DNA of 64,000 nt from Closterium sp. NIES-65. Lineage: Eukaryota > Streptophyta > Zygnematophyceae > Desmidiales > Closteriaceae. The stretch spans positions 1,364,001-1,428,000 of the forward strand of contig CANXME010002192.1 in assembly GCA_948144175.1 (NCBI GenBank), read 5' to 3'. The notes below the pieces were generated by a model. The model made no database searches and had not been told where the DNA came from. It saw nothing but the letters and a program-made list of their open reading frames with translations. The translations under genes were made by a program, and so were the position numbers. Of this stretch, positions 30,650 through 40,562 are shown one piece after another. The stretch's first letter is position 1; the number at the start of each line of letters is the position of its first letter.

Positions 30650-31726
30650 ATGCCTGCAGCAGCAGCTGCATCTCAGTCATGGCTGTCACTGGTGGAGGAA
30701 GAATGTGCAGGCGACAACGAAACTGCTGACCGTCGCATTGAGAGGCTCCGCCTTCGCAAACGCCGGCGTCAGGACCGCATGGCAGAATGGATCTCCGACA
30801 TCAACATCATGTCAGATGCGGAATTTCAAGACATATTCCGAATCAACAAGAACATTCCCCTCATGATTGAAGGGAGAATGGAGGCGGTTTATGCCCTTTT
30901 TGTTCTTCAGCACAATGTCCCCCTACGCTTGTGCATCCTGATCCCTATTAAGTACTTCGCGTCAGCATTATCCTACTCTGACATGTCCATTTTTTTGTGT
31001 GTGTCAAAAACAATGTGCCATAGATTGGTGGACACCTTCCTCATTCACTTCCCACGCCATTTCAAATCCGAGTGGGTACGTTTCCCCACGCCAGAGGAGC
31101 TACCGGTGATGGCAGAGGAGTTCCGGAACATTAAAGGTGTGCCCAACGTGGTTGGAGCGGTGGACGGCACTCATATCCAAGTGCGGGGAATGGAGAATCA
31201 TCGCACTGAATGCTACAACAAGAAGTCACACTATTCAGTCCAACTTCAGGTGACCTGTGACGCTAAAGGTGTCATATGGGATTATATGGTCGGCTATCCG
31301 GGCGCAGCTCACGATTACAGAGTGTTTATGAAATGCAAGCTGTATGGTCAACTAGAGAAAGGAGACATACAGGAGTACCAATTGGTTGGAGATGCTGCCT
31401 ATCCGCTACGAGCATACTGCCTCACCCCCCTACATGCTCCTAGGCGACGACTGTTCAAGAGATGGGAGCAACTGTTCAACTACGTTCAATCTGCTACGAG
31501 GATGCCGGTGGAGAGATGCATTGGGGCCCTTAAGGGGCGTTGGCGATTGTTTGCGCGAAGACACGACTGCCGTCTCTGGAGGGTTTGTGCAGGAACAGGT
31601 TGCATCATCATACTCCATAATATGGTGCAGAAGATGATGCAGCTGTGCCTGCGCAGTAAGAAGTTAGCACGTGGCATGCACGAAGGGGGGGGGGGCTGGT
31701 TGGTGGATAAGGGGAGGGATGAGTAG
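30650..31726 (+). CDS. Harbinger transposase (HARBI1-like DDE nuclease)
   Basis: A single uninterrupted frame of 358 codons. Residues 1-60 are basic and Arg-rich (ERLRLRKRRRQDRM), followed by a helix-turn-helix-like region (SALSYSDMSIFLCVSKTMCHRLVD, about 105-128). The catalytic core has D172 (NVVGAVDGTHIQV), D248 (QLVGDAAYPL) and E288 (ATRMPVERCIGALKGRW), the DDE triad of the family. PGAAHDYRVF lies between. Length matches the family's usual 350-450 residues. It would cut the terminal repeats and insert at TWA sites, together with the Myb-like partner. No lesion is visible, so it may be functional as an enzyme. An ATG slightly downstream could also be used. Confidence 0.93.
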   Translation: MPAAAAASQSWLSLVEEECAGDNETADRRIERLRLRKRRRQDRMAEWISDINIMSDAEFQDIFRINKNIPLMIEGRMEAVYALFVLQHNVPLRLCILIPIKYFASALSYSDMSIFLCVSKTMCHRLVDTFLIHFPRHFKSEWVRFPTPEELPVMAEEFRNIKGVPNVVGAVDGTHIQVRGMENHRTECYNKKSHYSVQLQVTCDAKGVIWDYMVGYPGAAHDYRVFMKCKLYGQLEKGDIQEYQLVGDAAYPLRAYCLTPLHAPRRRLFKRWEQLFNYVQSATRMPVERCIGALKGRWRLFARRHDCRLWRVCAGTGCIIILHNMVQKMMQLCLRSKKLARGMHEGGGGWLVDKGRDE

Positions 31727-31833
31727 GTTTCACTGGCCGTTGCTAAGGAGGGCAACAACAAAGGAGCTTCAGCGGCGCCGCAAGTATTTCGGGAAGTGGA
31801 TTATGAGAGCTTACCTGCGACGCAACCGTGCTG

Positions 31834-32157
31834 CTACTGCTGGAACTCAGTGGCCTCGCCGTTAGTGGGACCCATGTCGGTAGGAGCGGCGGTCTCTTCC
31901 GAGCTTGGGGTGTAGGTGTAATCCATGTTACAGGTTTCCAGGCTGGTCGGATCACCATGGTCTAGGGTCACAGTGGGAGTGGTAGGGTCAGCCTGTCCTA
32001 CATTTGCCGATGCCGCCTCTGGAGCCGCTGAAGCCGCCGCCACAGCATTCATGATGAGAGCAGTAATCTGGTCCAGCTTAGCAAGGCCTTCCTGGTTACA
32101 TGCCTTCAGGGTGTCCGCGATGAGCTTCGCCCCAGTCATGGTCACACTTTCTGCCAC
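31834..32157 (-). CDS. Possible 3' exon of the Harbinger Myb-like gene
   Basis: A minus-strand frame of 107 codons begins MAESVTMTGAKLIADTLKAC. It is Ala/Thr/Glu-rich and ends ATEFQQ. It lies downstream of the Myb-like ORFs on the same strand, separated by about 270 AT-richer bases that could be an intron. KLIADTLKACNQEGLAKLDQITALI is helical and could be a coiled coil. No catalytic motif. Its link to the upstream part is inferred from position only. Confidence 0.45.
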   Translation of the reverse strand: MAESVTMTGAKLIADTLKACNQEGLAKLDQITALIMNAVAAASAAPEAASANVGQADPTTPTVTLDHGDPTSLETCNMDYTYTPSSEETAAPTDMGPTNGEATEFQQ

Positions 32158-32426
32158 GCGCTTGCTACGAATCGGCTACGGATTCTGCTCCTGAGTAGGG
32201 GGGAGTGGGGCTGTAGGTAAAAGGGTGACAAGCACAGAGGAACCTTAGGCATGGGATTTTAGATGGTCCAAATCTTAGCATGGTTCTTTTGCTGTTTCGG
32301 GATTGATGGAATCAGTGTCAAAGCGACTAATGGTACTTGGAGAATGTAGGATATCTTCAATGTTGGAATGCATCAAGGAAGCATTTAAGCACAAAACATG
32401 AGACAAAAGCGAACTAAATTGTTGTA

Positions 32427-33303
32427 TCATGTGCAGATAAAGAAACTTACCCCTACTAGCTCACCTTGAACCACGGGCACTTGCTGAGTAGCTGTCGCAG
32501 TGGATGGAGGCTCCATGGTCGCGTTAGGATCAGCATGGTCCTCGGCGGCACCACCGCCATCCACAACATGGGGGTCAACGGCAGCAGATCCCGCCCTCAG
32601 ATCTTCCACATAGGTAAACCACGGCGGCCTGACGATGTTGGCGTTGCCTGACACGTTCAAAGCATCGTTGATCTCCTTGAATTCGCGCTCCATCCGCTTC
32701 CACTGCTGCTTCATGGCCTCCGATTTGCAAACCCAATTCTTGTTTGCCTTGCGGATGTGCCTACGGAGCTTCTTTTAATACTGTGCCCCCTGTTTCCCTT
32801 GCATTGCCTTCAAATCTTCACGCGTGAACCAACGAGCGGCGGCCATCTCTGTCATCTCGAGTTCTGACCAAACCTTGCGTTTCTTCTTAGGACGCTCCCC
32901 TCCACGCTTCTGGGCGGAGGTTCCGATGTCATCCGCAGGCAGGTCCTTCGCCCGCGATTTCTTTGTCCTCGTTGGCTCCATCGAAATCGTTTTCTGGTGT
33001 GTCGAGCGAAGCATCGGAATCCGCCTCGCTGTCGCTACTTTCAAACGCGTCGAACTCCTCCGGATCAGAAGACGAGGAGGCTTCATTGTCCTCAGCCGGA
33101 GCCTTGCTTGGCTGATTTTCCGGGTCGCCGAAGGGTTCCCCATCACGAGCCTCAGCACACTCGCTGCGAAGGCGTCCCCGCCGATCTCCTTCCTCCTGGC
33201 GCTTCTTCATCCAGGCAACATACGGAGGGTCCACCACGGGAGCGTCACTGCCATATGCCATACCCTTCTTAGAAGCTTTGCTGAGTCTACGCTTAGGAGC
33301 CAT
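32427..33303 (-). pseudogene. Harbinger Myb/SANT-like DNA-binding partner, broken
   Basis: On the minus strand it starts MAPKRRLSKASKKGMAYGSD at 33303, followed by an acidic Ser/Asp/Glu region. A frame change near 32940 leads into KRGGERPKKKRKVWSELEM (nuclear-localisation-like), TEMAAARWFTREDLKAM and, after a TAA at 32775-32777, KKLRRHIRKANKNWVCK and MKQQWKRMEREFKEIND. Such basic, Trp-containing helices fit the trihelix/Myb-like second protein of PIF/Harbinger elements, which binds terminal DNA and imports the transposase. The frame break and stop suggest decay, unless introns account for them. Confidence 0.6.
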
Positions 33304-34088
33304 GGTAAACTGGCCGGAGTGGGAAAGGGAGACTGAGCAACGAGTGGATGAGACTGTTGTAGAGAGAGTGATATGATGGTATGGCTTTTGACGGTTGTGT
33401 TTATAGTAGTCTTGGTGCTGGTGTCGTGGCGCGATCTACATTTCTGCTCGCCTGGAGGAGAAGTCCTTGCGAGATCTACAACTCTGCTCAAGTTTAGGAG
33501 AACGAACGGATCTCAAGATACGTGCCATTTTTCGTGGTCGCTAGACATGGGACAAAGCGGTGGTGCAGTAGTGGCGGAAGTTTCTTCTAATTCTAGAGCC
33601 ATGAATCCCTGAATCGTCAGATCCGCCACAAATGTGAAGTGGTTGTGTGATGAGAAAGAATGCAGAAGAGCAGCAGTGGCGGGAATGTCTGCAGGTAGAA
33701 AGGTCGAGAAGCAACACAAAATCTGAGCGACCACCTTGTGAGGTGTTTGTTTGCTAGGAAGAGAGTGCAAGAATTCAGCAGTGGCGGGAGAAAACGATGT
33801 GGAAAATTGATGCGCCCGAATTTCCGACATTGACGTTTGTCAGTCAATGTGCTCTTGTGCGACCGTTTGCACTGTCGGGCACAATATTCGCATCTCATGG
33901 CCAGCGTTCTTGGCTGACCAATGGTATGATCGGCGAATTGGGCGAGTTAGGGTTTCTCTCGCAAAATGTGACCCCCCAAATCGCGCGCCAGGTCGAGTCG
34001 TTGACTCGAGCGGTTGTATTGCAGCTTGTGTCATCCCACAATCTCGGAAGACACAAACACGGGATGACACGAGCCCCAGAATACGCCC
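33304..34088. other. Harbinger right-hand noncoding part
   Basis: No gene is supported. A short promoter for the minus-strand Myb-like gene would lie near 33304-33500. The last about 60 bp carry inverted copies of the terminal motif, including two GGGATGACAC words. Confidence 0.6.
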
Positions 34089-34091
34089 TTA

Positions 34092-34175
34092 GCTACGAGT
34101 AGTGCACGCCCGTTCTCCACGACGAGTAGTGCAAACCCGTTCTCCAAGCTCTGATACCAGCTGTTAGGATCATTG
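34092..34175 (-). repeat. Copia D leader, primer-binding site and 5' LTR end
   Basis: On the minus strand, ..ATGATCCTAACA (plus 34162-34175) is the 3' tip of an LTR. Two bases later comes TGGTATCAGAGC (plus 34148-34159), an exact initiator-Met primer-binding site. A leader with two copies of GGAGAACGGG follows. The LTR is interrupted at 34176 by C4 and should continue at 39939. Its upstream start is not located. Confidence 0.7.
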
Positions 34176-34264
34176 TGTCATAACATTATACCTCATGCAT
34201 ATTGTGTTGGCTATAGTGGGGTAGCCCATAAGGGGTTCAACCCAATTAGGGCTAGTACTTGTAC
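34176..34264 (+). repeat. C4 truncated 5' LTR
   Basis: Starts TGTCATAACATTATACC and follows the 3' LTR up to the GTACTTGTACCC word, then changes abruptly into leader repeats. Without the LTR end and primer-binding site this copy cannot be reverse transcribed. Confidence 0.85.
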
Positions 34265-34761
34265 CCCGCCACCTATCAGCGGCCCCGCCACCTACCTGCG
34301 GCCCCGCCACCTACCTTTGCGGCCCCGCCGCCTCCTCTCAGCGGCCCCGCCGCCTCCTCCCAGCGGCCCCGAACGCCGCCCTCTCAGCGGCCCCGTCGAG
34401 CCGCCCAGCAGCCGAGCCGCCCAGCAGCCGAGCCTCCTAGCAGCCAAGCCGCCCAGCAGCCGAGCCGCCCAGCCGCCGAGCCGCCCAGCAGCCGAGCCGC
34501 CCAGCCGCCAAGCCACCCAGCAGCCGAGCCGCCCAGCAGCAGAGCAGCCGAGCCGCCGAGCCGCCCAGCAGCCGAGCCGCCGAGCCGCCCAGCAGCCGAG
34601 CCGCCAAGGCGCCCAGCAGCCAAGCCGCCGAGCCGCCCAGCTGCCGAGCCGTCGAGTCGCACTGCAGCCGAGCCGCCCGAGCCGCCCTGTCCGGTAAGAG
34701 CAGCGCCTCTTTCACAGCACTGCCCTCACCCTACAGTTTGTGTTGCTAGTCTACTGCTGTC
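34265..34761 (+). repeat. C4 leader: GC-rich tandem repeats
   Basis: CGGCCCCGCCACCT-type units (34265-34400) are followed by a long run of about 20-bp units such as gccgagccgcccagca (34400-34690). A GTAAGA word at 34695 and a CTAG at about 34750 could bound a short leader intron. No gene. Confidence 0.75.
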
Positions 34762-36322
34762 ATGGCTACCCCTAGTGTCCTCGCTTTTGACGGTGAGGGT
34801 CGGGCCATTGACTTTGACGTCTGGATAGATGAACTGCAGCTTTTCTTACGGTGCGATAGGGCAGACGGCCTCTCCCTCTTTGACCTCACTTCTGGTGCCT
34901 CTCCTACCCCCGCTGCTGATGCTGACGCCACTGTTCGCTCACAGTGGGCCACGCACGATGGTGCTGCACGTCTTGCTGTGCGTCGCCACCTGCCTACCTC
35001 TCAGCGTGCGCACTTTAGCCAGTACAAGAGTGCTCAGACCATGTACGACGCTGTAGTTGCACGCTACTCCTCCCCTGCCACTACTGCACTGAGCCGCCTC
35101 ATGCTACCGTACCTCTTCCCTGACCTTGCTGCCTTTCCCACAGTCGCTGACCTCATTACGCACCTTCGCACTAGTGACACTCGCTACCGCGCTGCGCTTC
35201 CTGCTAAGTTTTGCGCGAAGAACCCCCCCCCCCCCATGTACATCACCCTCTACTACATAGTCACCCGTCTCCCTGACTCCCTTCGCGTAGTCAGGGACCA
35301 CTTCCTCTCAGTTTGCCCCACCACTCTCACCATTGACCTCCTCGAGTAGGCCCTCCTAGCAGCGGAGAAGAGCATAGTAGCTGTAGGAGCCTCTCGTGGT
35401 GACCCTCGCACCCCCATCTTTGAGGGGTGTTCCTCCTCCCCTCTTTTGCCCTATGTTGCCTCTGTTGCTGCGGCCGACCTCGTTGGTATGGAGTCGGTCG
35501 GTGCGGCGTCTATCCCTAGTGGGAAGCATCACTCTGGCAAGGGCAAGAGGGGCAGAGGCACTGGAGGAGCTAGCGGGGGCGGTGGAGGCGGCGGTGGAGG
35601 CAGTGGAGGGGGTGGGGGTGGTGGTGGGAGTGGTGGCGGGGGTGGAGGTGTCGGTGGCGGCAGTGGAGGCGGAGGCGGCGGCGGCGGTGGCGGTGGGAGC
35701 GGAGGTGGTGGAGGTGGCGGAGGTGGAGGAGGCGGTGGCGGAGGAGGAGGAGGAGGAGGTCGTGGCTCTTCGCAGAGGAGTGGCTCCGGTGGTGGTCAGC
35801 GCTAGCAGCAGCAGCGCAGTCAGGAGACCCTGTCCCCTCAGCAGCTCCGTAAGTGGTACGCTGCACGCCAGCGGGGTGGGGGTACTGGTCCGTGCACCTA
35901 CGTCCTGCGCACCGGCGACCGTGCGGGTGAGCAGTCTGGGGGTGCGCACCCCACCCATCGCTGCTTTGGCCGCTTGACGGACGCTTGGTGTCACCATTTC
36001 CCTGAGGCCACTGAGATCCCTCGTTGGGGCGAGCTGTCTAGGGCAGGGATAGCTATCTTTGACCTTGAGTTTGATGCTATTCTTGCTGCAATGTAGACTG
36101 TGTCTATTAGTGAGGAGGGTGACTGTTACCGGTGTTTCCCGCCCGACCCGGGCATTGAGACTGCTGCTCTAGGTGCTGGTGAGGCTGCTGCTCTTGGTGC
36201 TAGCGAGGCTGCTGCTCTAGGTGCTAGTGCGTCAGCTTCCTCCGTCAGCCTGTACACACTGACCACTGCATCTCCTCCAGTACCTGCGTCTGCTCAGGTA
36301 GCTGCGTCGGGTCAGGTGTTGG
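34762..36322 (+). pseudogene. C4 gag and zinc knuckle; protease deleted
   Basis: Starts MATPSVLAFDGEGRAIDF. The capsid-like part runs to DLLE, then a TAG at 35347-35349 and ALLAAEKSIVAVGAS. The glycine-rich tail spans about 35570-35765, then SPQQLRKWYAARQ and the knuckle CTYVLRTGDRAGEQSGGAH..RC, whose second Cys has become Ser. A TAG ends FDAILAAM. After the Ala/Leu repeats the sequence jumps from SASASSVS to LYTLTTASPP, skipping the LDSGAS protease. A second jump near 36322 enters the integrase C-terminus. Confidence 0.83.
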
Positions 36323-36640
36323 CGATGCGTCTGCGTTCCGTGTCTGGGCATCTCGGGCGTTTGTCCGCGACTTGTCTGCGGACAAGCTGTCCCCTCGTGC
36401 TGCTCCTTGCGTCTTCTTGGGTTTCCCCGCTGACGCGCCAGGGTGGCAGTTCTACCACCCCTCCTCTCGCCGTGTTCTGTCCTCATAGGATGTAACGTTC
36501 GACGAGTCGGTCCCCTACTACCATCTCTTCCCCTACCGCACTCCGTCCCTCCCCCCGCCACCGCTCTTCCTTGTGCCAGGTCCCCCCCCGGTAGACCCCC
36601 TCCCCCCTCAGGGTCGTGCCCCTTCAGGTGTGTCCCAGGT
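36323..36640 (+). pseudogene. C4 integrase C-terminal remnant
   Basis: In a changed frame it reads GDASAFRVW-like sequence, then RDLSADKLSPRAAPCVFLG and GWQFYHPSSRRVLSS, then a TAG at 36487-36489 (CAG in C5) and DVTFDESVPYYHLFPYRTP. The zinc region and the whole DDE core are missing. It joins VLAM, deep in the protease-integrase spacer, to the integrase end. Confidence 0.8.
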
Positions 36641-38240
36641 AGACACTGTTGAGCCTGTGGAGGTCGTTGGTGACTCTGGTGTTGCTGAGGGTGCTGAGCC
36701 TGGGGGTGCTGACTCTGGGGGTGCTGAGCGTGTGGGTGCTACGCCTGGGGGTGCTGAGCCTGAGGGTACTACAACTGGGGGTGCTGAGCCTGGGGGTGCT
36801 GAGTCTGGGGGTGCTGAGCCTGGGGGTGCTACGCCTAGGGGTGCTGAGCCTGGGGGTGCTGAGCCTGGGGGTGCTACGCCTGGAGGTGCTGAGCCTGGGG
36901 GTGCTGAGCCTGAGGGAGCTAGGCCTGCAGGTGCTGTGCCTGGCGGTTCTCTGAGTGCTTCTTCTCGCCGGGAGCCACTCTATCCACAGGAGCTGCGTGA
37001 GTGGTTTGCCCGGCACTGGAGGAGAGCTGCTGGAGCGTGAGGTGCTGCGGGTACAGGAGGTTTTGTTGCTGCTGAGGGAGCTGGTGCCATGGGTCCCGGA
37101 GGTGCTCGTACTAGGAGTACTAGAGCTGCTGGACCTGCGGGTACTTCTGGAGGTGGAGCTGCTGCGGGTGTTGGCGCGGAGGCTACTGCTGTCGGTCCTG
37201 GAGGCGGTCCTGTTGGGGGTACTACTGGTGCTGCTGGAGGTACTGGAGCTGGAGCTGCTACTGGTGCTGGTGCTGCCACTGGGGGTGCTGGTGCTGTCCC
37301 TGCTGTGTCTGGAGTCGCCGCGCGGCCTCGGCCGTACTTCGTTCCACTCCTTCAGCAGGTTCTTGGTCTCCCGTCTTCTACCGGTCCTCCTCCTATAGTG
37401 TGTCGACAGCCTGTCCCGTCGCAGTTACAGTTACAGCCAGCCTCCCCACTGCCTACTCCGTCTCCCGACACTGGTCCTACTGGAGGTCTTGCTGAGCGTC
37501 GTGAGCCTGCGTCTCGCCCTCCGTCGCCTGTCCGTGCTGCTCGCACTAGTGGTCGCGGTTCGCGTCAGCGTCCTCCTCCTGTCCCTGGCACGCACCGGAT
37601 GTCTATGCGTCCGTCCACTACTACTCTGCGTGCCACTTTGCCTTCTCCTCCTGAGTCTTCTCTTCCTGCTCTTGCCCACCCGGAGTCAGACTCTCTTCGT
37701 GCTGCCAGTCCTACTGTCACGCGTCTCCTTACTACTGTTGTCACAGACCCTTCCTTTGAGTCCACTGCCGCGTTTGCCCTAGTTGCTGAGCTCGTCGACT
37801 TTGCTGCTCGCAGTCGCCTAGACTACGCCGCCAGTCTTGTTGCTGAGTCTGAGTCTGTCTGTCCTTTGTCCATCGGGGGTGAGTGTGCCCTTGGCACAGA
37901 CGTCCTTGAGGACAGGCAGGAGGAGTTTCAGTGCTTGGCCGCTGCTTCACCTCATCTCGTGTCCGTACTGCTTACCCCTGAGGGAGACCCGGATGCACTA
38001 GACATCCCGACTCCGCGCTCTTACGCGGAGGCGATAGAGTGTCCCTACTCCTCTCAGTGGCAGGCAGCTATGGATGCAGAGATGGCTTCATGGAAGTCCA
38101 CATGCACCTACGTTGACGCTGTTCCCCCTCCTGGGGCGAACATCGTCAGTGGCATGTGGATTTTCAGGGTGAAGCGGCCGCCGGGTTCTCCGCCTGTCTT
38201 CAAGGCGCATTACGTGGCTCGTGGCTTCAGTCAGCGGTAG
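36641..38240 (+). pseudogene. C4 integrase-RT linker and RT start
   Basis: GVSQVDTVEPVEVVGDSGV leads into about 18 pentapeptide-type GGAEP units, then REPLYPQELREWFARHWRR. A TGA at 37038-37040 and a frame change are followed by the frame 37089-38240: PRPYFVPLLQQVLGL, VTRLLTTVVTDPSFEST, SRLDYAASLVAES, LEDRQEEFQCLAAAS and MDAEMASWKSTCTYVDA. It ends GFSQR-stop at 38238-38240, where C5 has CAG. Confidence 0.78.
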
Positions 38241-39584
38241 GGAGTTGACTACTTTCGTACCTTCTCTCCCACCCCGAAGATGACCACTCTTCAGGTACTG
38301 CTCCACATAGCTGCTCACCGTGACTATGAGCTATTCTCTCTTGACTTCAGCACTGCTTTCTTGCAGGGCAGCCTGCACGAGGAGATGTGGCTGCGTCGCC
38401 CACCTGGTTTCACTGGGTCTTTTCCTCCTGGCACCCAGTGGAGCCTCCAGCGGCCCGTCTACGGTCTCCGCCAGGCACCGCTTGAGTTGCACGACACACT
38501 GAGGACTACACTTGCGGCTCTTGGGTTTGCTCCCTCTACTGCTGACCCGTCGGTGTTTCTGCGCACCGACACTTCTTTGCCACCGTTCTACATCATCGTG
38601 TACGTCGACGACTTGGTCTTTGCCACAGCTGACACTGCGGGACTCGCCCACGTGAAGTTCGAGCTGCAGAAGAGACACACGTGCACTGACCTGGGTGAAC
38701 TGCCCAGCTACCTTGGCTTGCAGATCACTCGGGACAGAGCACGTCGCACCATTACCCTGACTCAGTCACACATGGTGCAGCAGGTCCTTTAGCGCTTCCG
38801 CTTCACGTACTCCTCGCCTCAGGCCACTCCTCTGCCTACTCGCCACTCGCTCTCAGCTCTGCCTTCGGATGAGTCCGTAGAGTCGAGTGGCCCGTACCCA
38901 GAGCTTGTTGGCTGCCTCATGTACCTGATGACCTGCACTCGACCTGACCTTGCATACCCTCTTAGCATTCTCGCACGCTATGTTGCTCCTGGGAGACACA
39001 GACCGGAGCACATGGTTGCAGCGAAGAGGGTGTTGCGCTACTTGTGCAGTACGTCGGGCATGGGGCTTGTGCTTGGAGGGCAGAGTCCAGTGGTCCATAC
39101 TGGGCACGCAGACGCTTCTTGGGCTGACGACCAGGCTACGCAGCGGTCGTCACAGGGTTACACCTTCAGTCTTGGTTCCGGCTCTGTTTCATGGCGGGCT
39201 ACTCGCTCGTCTTCTGTTCTCGGCTCCAGTTGTGAGGCTGAGATCTACGCAGGAGCCATGGCTGCACAGGAGCTTCGCTGGCTCACCTACCTGCTGACTG
39301 ACCTCGGAGAGCCGCCTCGTTCTCCTCCAGTGCTGTACGTAGACAACAAGGCCATGCTGGCCTTGTGTCGGGAGCAGCGTTTGGAGCACAGAACGAAGCA
39401 CATTGCTCTCCGCTAATTTCTTGCTCGTGAGCTGCAGCAGCGTGGTCAGCTGCGTCTTGCGTACGTGGCCTCTGAGGCCAACACTGCTGATATCTTCACC
39501 AAGGCGCTTGCGCCTTGTGACCATCAGCGCTTCTGTACTCAGCTGGTCCTTGTGCCTACCTTGCCTCACTTGCTCACCTCTTGA
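38241..39584 (+). pseudogene. C4 reverse transcriptase and RNase H
   Basis: GVDYFRTFSPTPKMTTLQV, LDFSTAFLQGSLHEEMW, YGLRQAPLELHDTL and an intact YVDD in FYIIVYVDDLVFATAD. A TAG at 38790-38792 (CAG in C5) follows VQQVL. RNase H has GHADASWADDQATQRSSQGY, SSCEAEIYA and LYVDNKAMLALC, then a TAA at 39415-39417 (Tyr in C5), and ends DIFTKALAP..LLTS. Active-site residues remain, but three stops remove function. Confidence 0.88.
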
Positions 39585-39798
39585 CCTTGCTTGTACTGTT
39601 ACATATACATATACCTGCTCTTGCTTGTCTAGCCCTTTTTATATATATATGTACTCCTGCATGTGAACCGGCCTTGTGGCCTTGAACTTGTGCTCGGAAT
39701 GTGTGGTGACTTCGTGATCCACCCTGAGCTTGCTTTGCTTTGCTTTACTTGACTGGTCTTGTGACCTCTTGTTCTCCCCCACTTTGCCTATGGGGGTG

Positions 39799-39933
39799 TG
39801 TCAGAACATTATAGCTCATGCATATTGTGTAGGCTATAGTGGGAGGGTAGCCCATAAGGGGTACAACCCAATTAGGGTTAGTACTTGTACCCAATTCATT
39901 CATAGTTCATCCATTCTCATTTCAATTCTCTCA
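39799..39933 (+). repeat. C4 3' LTR
   Basis: The LTR (TGTCAGAACATT..AATTCTCTCA) follows the polypurine tract TATGGGGGTG. The end is fixed at 39933 by the CATTG duplication. Confidence 0.88.
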
Positions 39934-39938
39934 CATTG

Positions 39939-40562
39939 ATGCCTGCCGAAAAAAATCTGCTTGCTAAAGTCGATTGTGTTCTCCTTGTTCTCACGATTTT
40001 AACGATATGCACAGCATTTGATTCTGTCAATGTTTCACTAGTTTTCAGCCCCACCAACGCTTGACTAGCGCTTCACTAGCGCTTTGCGGAGGAATTCGGT
40101 TCGCGATTCCTTCACATAGAAATTCGCGTCGCTAGTGCCCCGCGGGGCCTTCGCGAATGCTTTCGCGGTGATTTGACAGGAGATTTCACTGAGCAATCAT
40201 AAATGTGCACTACTGGACTTGAACCTTGCCCTTCAATGGGATTCTATAAAGGTTGTGTCCAAAATCCAGAAACTTGTGAACCATGCCATCTTTTCAACCC
40301 AACTTCTTGTGAAACCATTCTTCTCTTCCCGTCACTTCTACTACTCCATCTCTCACGTTTCTTCCTATCTTCGATTCCCGTAGCCCATGTTGTAGATCTC
40401 ACACACATAGTAACTTAGATATTTTCCTAGCTTCTTCGTATAGCGTTTCCACACGCCACCGCCCTAATGCAGCCGTCGGTCCGGATTTCCGTCGTCGTTT
40501 AGTGTGGTTCGCGGAACCATCTCCAACATCCTCTGGTACGTGGTTGACTTCATTAGCGTCTT
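39939..40562. other. No gene; probable continuation of copia D 5' LTR
   Basis: The sequence just right of the CATTG copy should be the rest of the D LTR. TTCGCG-rich words occur near 40090-40170. I see no supported gene or further boundary. Confidence 0.4.

Larger units (their letters stand above)
30174..34088 (+). mobile_element. PIF/Harbinger DNA transposon, 3.9 kb
   Basis: Terminal inverted repeats start GGGCGTATTCT and continue GCTCGTGTCATCC with about three mismatches over 27 bp (30174-30200 and 34062-34088). TTA flanks both ends (30171-30173, 34089-34091), the hallmark 3-bp target site of PIF/Harbinger. Subterminal copies of CGTGTCATCC occur near both ends. It carries the expected two genes: a DDE transposase (+) and a Myb-like protein (-). 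It sits in the copia D leader. Confidence 0.95.
34176..39933 (+). mobile_element. Copia C4, internally deleted, 5.8 kb
   Basis: CATTG flanks both ends (34171-34175 and 39934-39938). The 3' LTR is complete (39799-39933, 135 bp). The 5' LTR keeps only its first about 89 bp, because a deletion removed the rest together with the primer-binding site. Protease and the integrase core are also deleted. It lies within the copia D 5' LTR. Confidence 0.92.

Noticed and set aside
27644..34159. B-like LTR/RNase H at 27644-28905 and D gag at 29641-30134 as one element
   Set aside because: The D LTR tip (34162-34175 and 39939 onward) does not resemble the end of the 27644-28239 LTR, so common origin is not supported.
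34695..34760. Conserved leader intron just before the C gag ATG
   Set aside because: GTRAG words recur at this place in C1, C3 and C4, but the acceptor is not conserved in C1; evidence too thin to annotate.
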